Shown in pieces: positions 54,098 through 64,000 of a DNA stretch of 64,000 nt. The notes under the pieces are model-generated. The model made no database searches. It saw nothing but the letters and a program-made list of their open reading frames with translations, and was not told where the DNA came from. The position numbers and the translations under genes were made by a program. This stretch comes from Dryocola sp. LX212 (GTDB taxonomy: Bacteria; Pseudomonadota; Gammaproteobacteria; Enterobacterales; Enterobacteriaceae). The stretch covers positions 4,526,001-4,590,000 of the forward strand of contig CP167917.1 of NCBI GenBank assembly GCA_041504365.1, in the 5' to 3' direction. Position 1 is the first letter of the stretch. Each line of letters starts with the position of its first letter.

Positions 54098-55084
54098 CTA
54101 ATACATTGGTGTTAATTGTAGTGGAGGTTCACGCAGAACCCGGACTTGCTCGGTGAACGTTGCAGTCTGACTGCGCCAGTAATCCTCCTCCTTGAGCCAA
54201 GGGAAATTCCTGGGAAAAGCAGGGTCATCCCAGCGACGAATTATCCACGCGAGATAATAAACCATACGCATGGCGCGTAAAGGTTCGATAAGGGCGATTT
54301 CGTCTGAATTGAAGGGGGTAAACTCTTCATAGGCTTCAATGATGGTTTCGAGCTGCATACGCTGCTCGGCTTTATCACCATTCAGCAACATCCAGATATC
54401 CTGAACGGCGGGGCCGTTACGGGCATCATCAAGATCGACAAAGAACGGTCCGTCACGCCAGAGTATGTTCCCCGGATGGCAGTCACCGTGTAAACGCAAA
54501 GCGTCGAATTCATCATGCCAGCGGAGCTTAACTTCATTAATGAGGGCATCGGTGGCCTTCAGAAAAGCAGCCTTTAACGCGACGGGCACCAGCTTTGTTT
54601 GTTCAAATAGAGCCCTTGGCTCCAGGAGATACTCCTCGAGGCCAATAGTGGGCCGCTTCGCAAACAGATTACGCCGTCCAGTCTGGTGGATCCGCCCTAA
54701 ATAGCGTCCAACCCACTCCATCTGATCGATGTTATCGGTTTCATATTGTCGTCCACCGAGGCTCGGGAAGACCGTATACATAAAACCCTGATGGCGCAGT
54801 AAAGTATTGCCCGCATAGGAGAGCGGTGCTGCAACCGGCACTTCATCTGCCAACAGTTCAGCAGCAAACTGATGCTCTTCCTGAATTTGTTCAGCAGACC
54901 AGCGCTTAGGGCGATAAAACTTCACCACGTAGCGTTTGCGATCCTCATCCTGAAACTGGTAAACGCGGTTCTCAAAGCTATTTAATGGGGTCAGCCCGGA
55001 ATCCACCCGTATGCCCTGCTCAAAAAGGGCATCCATGATGGTATCCGGATGTAGAGTCTGAAAATTGAAAGCGCTGTCCGTCAT
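54098..55084 (-). CDS. srkA: Stress response serine/threonine kinase SrkA (YihE/RdoA)
   Basis: 328 residues of the APH/choline-kinase-like fold. The catalytic loop LRLHGDCHPGNILW (about residue 195) and the metal motif VDLDDARNGP are clear. E. coli SrkA is a Ser/Thr kinase that protects against stress-induced, MazF-linked death and is part of the Cpx response with dsbA, which lies directly downstream here. Confidence 0.95.
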   Translation of the reverse strand: MTDSAFNFQTLHPDTIMDALFEQGIRVDSGLTPLNSFENRVYQFQDEDRKRYVVKFYRPKRWSAEQIQEEHQFAAELLADEVPVAAPLSYAGNTLLRHQGFMYTVFPSLGGRQYETDNIDQMEWVGRYLGRIHQTGRRNLFAKRPTIGLEEYLLEPRALFEQTKLVPVALKAAFLKATDALINEVKLRWHDEFDALRLHGDCHPGNILWRDGPFFVDLDDARNGPAVQDIWMLLNGDKAEQRMQLETIIEAYEEFTPFNSDEIALIEPLRAMRMVYYLAWIIRRWDDPAFPRNFPWLKEEDYWRSQTATFTEQVRVLREPPLQLTPMY

Positions 55085-55160
55085 CCAGGCAACCGGCAGT
55101 TAATACGAATAGTTCAGGATACCATTTCGCAGCGGCTTAGGTGGCCCGGCTTACAAGCTT

Positions 55161-55430
55161 TTACTCTTTAATTACCCCGCGCGCGCGCAACAGCGCCGTT
55201 TTGAAATCTTCTTCATAGTCTTTTTTAATACCCGGAATAACAGCATCTTTTGAAGAATCGCGCATTTTAAGATGGTAGATCAGCACATCGTCAGTGAGAT
55301 CGCTCATTTCACCGGTATAGCCTGACTCTTGAGTAAGTTTCTGCAAAAATTGGATCAGGTTCAGGTCGGGCTCTTTCTGCCACGCGGGTTGTAACAGCTC
55401 AAGCAGTTCGTTAAGACGCTTACATTTCAT
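55161..55430 (-). CDS. yihD: YihD family protein (DUF1040)
   Basis: 89 residues, starting [20 protein letters not shown], the family N-terminus. It is small, acidic-to-neutral and helical, with no known activity. The ribosome-binding site AAGGAGCACC precedes the ATG. It stands between srkA and mobA, as in E. coli, and is read with srkA-dsbA but separated by 76 bp. Confidence 0.94.
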   Translation of the reverse strand: MKCKRLNELLELLQPAWQKEPDLNLIQFLQKLTQESGYTGEMSDLTDDVLIYHLKMRDSSKDAVIPGIKKDYEEDFKTALLRARGVIKE

Positions 55431-55502
55431 GATGGTGCTCCTTTCACTTGCGAGATATCACACGTTAGCAGGCTCAATCCCACATTAAAAGAGGCGATAT
55501 TA

Positions 55503-56084
55503 GTGACACGTTTAACGGAAGTAACCGGGGTTATTCTGGCTGGTGGGCGGGCCACAAGAATGGGTGGTCAGGATAAAGGGCTTATCAGCCTGAAAGGTAA
55601 GCCGCTGTATGAACATATCGTCAATAAGCTCGCTCCACAGGTTGGCAAACTGGCGATCAGTGCTAACAGGAATAGAGAAAAATATCAGTCCCTTGGTTAT
55701 CCTGTGCTAAGCGATACTTTACCTGATTATCCAGGACCACTGGCGGGTATGCTGTCCGTAATGCAGCAGCTGGATGCCGAATGGTTTCTGTTTTGCCCCT
55801 GCGATACGCCTAATATTCCAGACGATCTCGCAGCCCGGCTTTGGGGGGCACGCGGACAGTTTCCTGCGGTATGGGTAAACGACGGGGATCGGGATCATCC
55901 AACACTCGCACTTGTTCATCGCAAGCTTACTCCAGCGCTTGAAAACTACCTTGCTTCAGGCGAACGCCGTGTAATGGTCTTCCTGAGAGAGGCTGACGGC
56001 CATCCGGTACTCTTTTCTGGACAACAATTAAGCTTCGCCAATGTAAATTCGCCAGTAGATTTAGCCCAATGGGAGAACAAATAG
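55503..56084 (+). CDS. mobA: Molybdenum cofactor guanylyltransferase
   Basis: 193 residues. Links GMP from GTP to molybdopterin, giving the bis-MGD cofactor used by DMSO-reductase-family enzymes. VILAGGRATRMGGQDKGL is the nucleotide-binding signature and CDTPNIPDDL the metal-binding Asp block. The TAG stop is followed directly by the mobB ATG. Confidence 0.96.
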   Translation: MTRLTEVTGVILAGGRATRMGGQDKGLISLKGKPLYEHIVNKLAPQVGKLAISANRNREKYQSLGYPVLSDTLPDYPGPLAGMLSVMQQLDAEWFLFCPCDTPNIPDDLAARLWGARGQFPAVWVNDGDRDHPTLALVHRKLTPALENYLASGERRVMVFLREADGHPVLFSGQQLSFANVNSPVDLAQWENK

Positions 56085-56591
56085 ATGGTGCCTCTGTTGG
56101 CCTTTGCCGCATGGAGCGGTACGGGAAAAACAACGCTGCTTAAGCTATTGATCTCATTACTTAATAAGAAAGGGATACGTCCGGGACTTATCAAACATAC
56201 CCATCATGATGTCGATGTCGATAGACCAGGAAAAGACAGCTATGAGCTGCGTAAGGCAGGCGCTGCGCAGACGATTGTCGCCAATCAAAATCGTTGGGCC
56301 TTAATGACGGAAACACCAGAACAGGAAGAATTGGATTTATGCAGGTTAGCCAGCCGTATGGATTCTACATCACTGGATGTGATACTGGTGGAAGGCTTTA
56401 AGCATGAAGCTATACCGAAGATTTTACTGTACAGAGCCCAGGTTGGGCGCGGTCTGGATGAGCTGTTGATCGACAGCAACGTGATTGCCATTGCCAGTGA
56501 TATAGCGATCCCTGAAACAGAGCTACCGGTTCTGAATATTAATTCACCGGAAGAAATTGCTGATTTTGTTGCCGAATGGCTTAATAAATGA
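56085..56591 (+). CDS. mobB: Molybdopterin-guanine dinucleotide biosynthesis adaptor MobB
   Basis: 168 residues, GTP-binding P-loop protein with AAWSGTGKTTLLK at residues 7-19 and ILVEGFKHEAIPKI further on. It binds GTP and MobA and helps, but is not essential for, MGD formation. It is contiguous with mobA and ends 86 bp from the 3' end of the 5S gene read in the opposite direction, as mobB does next to rrnA in E. coli. Confidence 0.95.
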   Translation: MVPLLAFAAWSGTGKTTLLKLLISLLNKKGIRPGLIKHTHHDVDVDRPGKDSYELRKAGAAQTIVANQNRWALMTETPEQEELDLCRLASRMDSTSLDVILVEGFKHEAIPKILLYRAQVGRGLDELLIDSNVIAIASDIAIPETELPVLNINSPEEIADFVAEWLNK

Positions 56592-56593
56592 GT

Positions 56594-56622
56594 ATCGCCT
56601 GCTCTTTAGCGGGCATTTTTAT
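56594..56622 (+). terminator. Terminator after mobB
   Basis: Stem GCCTGCT/AGCGGGC with loop CTTT followed by ATTTTT, eight bases after the mobB stop. Confidence 0.7.
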
Positions 56623-56636
56623 AAATTGCAGACGGC

Positions 56637-56668
56637 AAAAAGCCCTGTACAGAGTACAGGGCTTTTTA
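56637..56668. terminator. rRNA operon terminator (bidirectional)
   Basis: Perfect 10-bp stem AGCCCTGTAC/GTACAGGGCT with T runs on both strands. It lies just beyond the 5S 3' end and ends the rRNA operon read on the minus strand, and would also stop mobB read-through. Confidence 0.8.
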
Positions 56669-56676
56669 CTTGTTTG

Positions 56677-56796
56677 GAGCCTGGCAGTTCCCTACTCTCG
56701 CATGGGGAGACCCCACACTACCATCGGCGCTACGGCGTTTCACTTCTGAGTTCGGCATGGGGTCAGGTGGGACCACCGCGCTAGTGCCGCCAGGCA
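56677..56796 (-). rRNA. rrf: 5S ribosomal RNA
   Basis: About 120 nt on the minus strand beginning TGCCTGGCGGCACTAGCGCG, with the conserved CCGAACTCAGAAGTGAAACG loop region and GATGGTAGTGTGGGGTCTCC. The 5' and 3' ends pair as helix I (TGCCTGGCGG with CTGCCAGGC). Ends are placed by comparison with E. coli. Confidence 0.97.
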
Positions 56797-56897
56797 TATT
56801 CTGTGTATTGACCGTTATACTTCCGTATAACCATCAACTTAAATCTGGAACATTCAGCTGAAAATCAAATCTCTCACCAAAACACCTTCGGTGTTGT

Positions 56898-59918
<3,021 letters not shown>

Positions 59919-60139
59919 TCACAACCCGAAGGTGTCTCGTAAGACACAATCGTATGTTGTGAAAATTTGAGAGACTCGAACATATCGTATTCCCATTCCT
60001 TATTACGGAGGAATGAGACGACATGTCGTTTCAATTTTCAGCTTGTTCCGGATTTTTAAAGAGCAAATATCTCAAACATAACTCAGAGAGTCAGTTTTGA
60101 GATATTGAGGTCGGCGACTTTCACTCACAAACCAGCAAG

Positions 60140-60215
60140 TGGCGTCCCCTAGGGGATTCGAACCCCTGTTACCGCCGTGAAAGGGCGGTGTCCTGGGCCT
60201 CTAGACGAAGGGGAC
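60140..60215 (-). tRNA. gltT: tRNA-Glu (anticodon TTC)
   Basis: 76 nt on the minus strand with CCA encoded: GTCCCCTTCGTCTAGAGG at the 5' end, the anticodon loop CCCTTTCACGG (anticodon TTC) and the T arm GGGTTCGAATCCCC. It is the only tRNA in the 16S-23S spacer, the type found in E. coli rrnB, rrnC, rrnE and rrnG. The symbol is generic, since the locus letter cannot be known. Confidence 0.95.
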
Positions 60216-60255
60216 ACTGAAGTCTCAATCGCAAGACGCCTTGCTTCTTTACTTT

Positions 60256-60280
60256 CATCAGACAATCTGTGTGAGCACTA
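60256..60280 (-). other. 16S rRNA processing stem, 3' arm
   Basis: On the minus strand TAGTGCTCACACAGATTGTCTGATG follows the 16S 3' end. It is complementary to the leader arm at 61982-62007 (ATCAGACAATCTGTGTGGGCACT), forming the RNase III stem that brackets 16S. Confidence 0.8.
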
Positions 60281-60301
60281 CGCAAGTTCGTATCTTTCAG
60301 G

Positions 60302-61841
<1,540 letters not shown>

Positions 61842-61981
61842 AAAGCTTGATTTGCTTCAACTCGTGAAGCGGTGCTCAAAAATTAACTTTCGTAATAATT
61901 CAACTAAATGAATTACTGCTTGGTCACTCTTCAAGACTTGATATTTTTTTTGCATCCGAAGATGCTGAGATATCAATCCTG

Positions 61982-62007
61982 CGAGTGCCCACACAGATTG
62001 TCTGATA
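61982..62007 (-). other. 16S rRNA processing stem, 5' arm
   Basis: Leader segment TATCAGACAATCTGTGTGGGCACTCG on the minus strand, complementary to 60256-60280 beyond the 16S 3' end. Confidence 0.8.
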
Positions 62008-62010
62008 AAT

Positions 62011-62022
62011 TGTTAAAGAGCA
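62011..62022 (-). promoter_or_regulatory. rRNA antitermination boxA
   Basis: TGCTCTTTAACA on the minus strand is the boxA consensus used by the Nus-factor antitermination complex. A second boxA-like TGCTCTTTAAA lies in the 16S-23S spacer near 60055-60065. Confidence 0.85.
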
Positions 62023-62061
62023 GTGAGTTACGCGCTTTCGCTTGCTAACTCGAGGTGGCGT

Positions 62062-62089
62062 ATATTACGCTTTCCTCTTTCAGAGTCAA
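62062..62089 (-). promoter_or_regulatory. rRNA operon promoter P2
   Basis: On the minus strand -35 TTGACT (62084-62089) and -10 TAATAT (62062-62067) are separated by 16 bases, as in enterobacterial rrn P2 promoters. Confidence 0.85.
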
Positions 62090-62159
62090 GCGTTTATTTT
62101 CGCTTTCGTCTGACTGACGGGCCGGTTTGTAAGCCGTTGTGCCGTGTCAGTGGAGGCGC

Positions 62160-62187
62160 AGTATAGGGATTTTTCGGAGGCTGACAA
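62160..62187 (-). promoter_or_regulatory. rRNA operon promoter P1
   Basis: On the minus strand -35 TTGTCA (62182-62187) and -10 TATACT (62160-62165) are spaced by 16 bases and followed by a GC-rich discriminator (GCGCCTCC), typical of a ppGpp-controlled P1. The A/T-rich sequence further upstream (AATAATTTTGCAATTAA) fits an UP element. Confidence 0.85.
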
Positions 62188-62338
62188 GGGTTAATTGCAA
62201 AATTATTACCAAGCGCCTCTTTTTTCTACAATCAGGTTACAAAAGGCACATGGCTCGGCATATTTGCTGTTTTTAGCATCAGAAAAAGATGCCTGGTGGC
62301 ATACTACAAAGAGAAACATAGCCTAAGGAATTGCACCC

Positions 62339-63037
62339 ATGTCTTTATCCGCACAACAACTCGCGGCACAAAAGAACCTTTCTTATGTTCTTGCCGAGAA
62401 GCTGGCCCGAAGGATCCTGAAAGGTGAATACCCGGCAGGCAGTATCCTGCCGGGCGAGATGGAGCTGGGAGACCTGTTCGGCGTGAGCCGCACCGCCGTG
62501 AGGGAAGCCGTAAAGACATTAACTGCTAAAGGCATGGTTTTGCCTCGCCCGCGCATTGGTACCCGCATCATGCCCCGCAGCCACTGGAATTTTCTGGATA
62601 AGGAACTCCTCACCTGGTGGATGACAGAGGAAAACTTTAACGAGGTGGTGGAATACTTCCTTGTTATGCGTAATAGCCTCGAACCACAGGCTTGTTCACT
62701 TGCAGCTCTCCACGGCACCAGCGAGCAGAAAGCACAGCTGAAGATAATGATGGCAGAAATGGTGAGCCTTAAAGCGGCCTTTAACCGCGAACGATGGATA
62801 GAAGTGGATATGGCCTACCACGAAAAGATCTACGAAATGAGTGCTAACCCTTTCCTTTGCTCTTTCGCTAACTTGTTCCGTTCTATTTATTACAATTACT
62901 TCACGGCTATAACCGATAATCAGGTCGTGAAGCTCGATTTACATCAGGCGATAGTTGATGCCATTTGTCAGGGAGACAGCCTGGCCGCGCTCGTTGCCGG
63001 CCAGACGTTGTTAAAAGAACCCTTCGCTCGTGGTTAA
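62339..63037 (+). CDS. yieP: FadR/GntR-family transcriptional regulator YieP
   Basis: 232 residues. The N-terminal winged helix-turn-helix includes [20 protein letters not shown] and [12 protein letters not shown] (about residues 38-82). The C-terminal FCD-type helical ligand domain holds His residues in [16 protein letters not shown] and [12 protein letters not shown], likely metal or ligand contacts. It is read away from the rRNA operon, with the shared upstream region between, and hsrA follows after 29 bp. In E. coli yieP and hsrA adjoin rrnC in the same way. Confidence 0.93.
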   Translation: MSLSAQQLAAQKNLSYVLAEKLARRILKGEYPAGSILPGEMELGDLFGVSRTAVREAVKTLTAKGMVLPRPRIGTRIMPRSHWNFLDKELLTWWMTEENFNEVVEYFLVMRNSLEPQACSLAALHGTSEQKAQLKIMMAEMVSLKAAFNRERWIEVDMAYHEKIYEMSANPFLCSFANLFRSIYYNYFTAITDNQVVKLDLHQAIVDAICQGDSLAALVAGQTLLKEPFARG

Positions 63038-63066
63038 CGCCTGACCCACTACAGATCAGGATACTA

Positions 63067-64000
63067 ATGACCAAATCTGCTCGCAGTATGGCCGGGCTGC
63101 CGTGGATTGCGGCGATGGCCTTTTTTATGCAGGCACTGGATGCCACCATCCTCAACACCGCCCTGCCCGCCATCGCCCACAGCCTGGACCGGTCGCCGCT
63201 GGCTATGCAGTCGACCATCATCAGTTACACCCTGACCGTCGCTATGCTTATACCCGTGAGCGGCTGGCTTGCCGATCGCTTCGGGACCCGCCGGGTATTT
63301 ATGATTGCGGTAAGCCTGTTTACGCTCGGCTCGTTTGCCTGCGCGATGTCGGGGTCGCTATCCCAGCTGGTTGTTTTCCGCGTGGTTCAGGGGATTGGCG
63401 GGGCGATGATGATGCCCGTTGCGCGCCTTGCATTAATACGCGCCTACCCGCGTAGCGAACTGCTACCGGTGCTGAACTTCGTCACAATGCCCGGCCTGGT
63501 GGGGCCGATTTTAGGCCCGCTGCTCGGCGGCGTACTGGTAACCTGGGCAAGCTGGCACTGGATCTTCCTTATAAATATCCCCATCGGCCTGCTCGGTTTG
63601 CTCTACGCCCGCAAGTACATGCCGAACTTCACCACGCCGCGCCGCAGTTTCGATATGACCGGCTTTCTCCTGTTTGGTCTGAGCCTGGTACTCATTTCCA
63701 GTGGCATGGAGCTGTTTGGCGAGCGCATTGTCGCAAGCTATATAGGTATTCTGATTATCCTCGGCGGGCTGCTCCTGCTGATGACATATATATGGCACGC
63801 CCGTCGCCACCCAATGCCGCTAATCGCCCTGCCCATGTTTAAGACGCGAACCTTCTCGGTCGGCATCATTGGCAACCTTGCTTCGCGGCTGGGCACTGGC
63901 TGCGTTCCCTTCCTTATGCCATTAATGCTTCAGGTCGGCTTCGGCTACACGGCATTAATCGCGGGCTGCATGATGGCCCCGACCGCGATTGGCTCCCTGC
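63067..64000 (+). CDS. hsrA: MFS transporter HsrA (YieO), 3' truncated by window edge
   Basis: The first 311 codons of a major facilitator superfamily protein of the 14-span DHA2 type. [18 protein letters not shown] is the typical motif D1 after span 1, [13 protein letters not shown] is motif A and [10 protein letters not shown] is motif C of drug:H+ antiporters. The E. coli homologue is a putative transporter named for a homocysteine-secretion phenotype; its real substrate is not established. It probably forms an operon with yieP. Confidence 0.9.
   Translation, partial: MTKSARSMAGLPWIAAMAFFMQALDATILNTALPAIAHSLDRSPLAMQSTIISYTLTVAMLIPVSGWLADRFGTRRVFMIAVSLFTLGSFACAMSGSLSQLVVFRVVQGIGGAMMMPVARLALIRAYPRSELLPVLNFVTMPGLVGPILGPLLGGVLVTWASWHWIFLINIPIGLLGLLYARKYMPNFTTPRRSFDMTGFLLFGLSLVLISSGMELFGERIVASYIGILIILGGLLLLMTYIWHARRHPMPLIALPMFKTRTFSVGIIGNLASRLGTGCVPFLMPLMLQVGFGYTALIAGCMMAPTAIGSL

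Overview
The window is a 64 kb piece of an enterobacterial chromosome (Enterobacteriaceae in the strict sense). Almost every gene can be matched to an Escherichia coli K-12 counterpart at close to full length. It is not E. coli or Salmonella: the lipopolysaccharide (LPS) core cluster is of the Klebsiella type (wabG, wabH, waaE), the 23S rRNA gene carries an intervening sequence in helix 25, and several gene junctions differ from K-12. The genus cannot be fixed from the sequence alone. I found no CRISPR array, prophage, insertion sequence or recognisable defence island.

Layout. 1-934: 3' truncated kbl (minus). 1151-14973: LPS core biosynthesis. This covers hldD-waaF-waaC, a GT9-like gene, a waaZ-like gene and waaL (plus), then a polysaccharide-deacetylase gene on the opposite strand, then waaQ-wabG-wabH, a GT2 gene and waaA-waaE-coaD (plus). 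Together they make ADP-heptose, attach Kdo and three heptoses, decorate the heptoses with glucose, galacturonic acid and GlcNAc, and ligate O antigen. 15449-36375: a housekeeping block in K-12 order: mutM-rpmG-rpmB, radC, coaBC-dut-slmA, pyrE-rph, yicC, an unknown small gene where K-12 has dinD, yicG, ligB, gmk, rpoZ-spoT-trmH-recG, gltS, xanP, yicH.

36312-56591: a block that in K-12 lies far away (about 87-88 min), here inverted and joined to yicH: fabY-dtd-yihY-yihX, typA, glnA-glnL-glnG with its NtrC/sigma-54 control region, hemN, a 58-codon small ORF, yihI, the sRNA CsrC, engB, the sRNA Spot 42, polA, yihG, dsbA, srkA, yihD, mobA-mobB. 56677-61841: a complete rRNA operon on the minus strand (16S, tRNA-Glu, 23S, 5S), with its P1/P2 promoters up to 62187. 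62339-64000: yieP and the start of hsrA, which in K-12 flank rrnC, whereas mobB flanks rrnA. The operon therefore looks like a join between rrnC-type upstream and rrnA-type downstream flanks.

The points most worth a second look are the chimeric rRNA-operon flanks and the yicH/fabY junction, the 23S intervening sequence, the mixed LPS core cluster (WaaZ-like and deacetylase genes beside wab genes), a DnaA-box/GATC cluster upstream of polA, a perfect PurR operator match before xanP, a structured rpmB leader, and two unassigned small genes.
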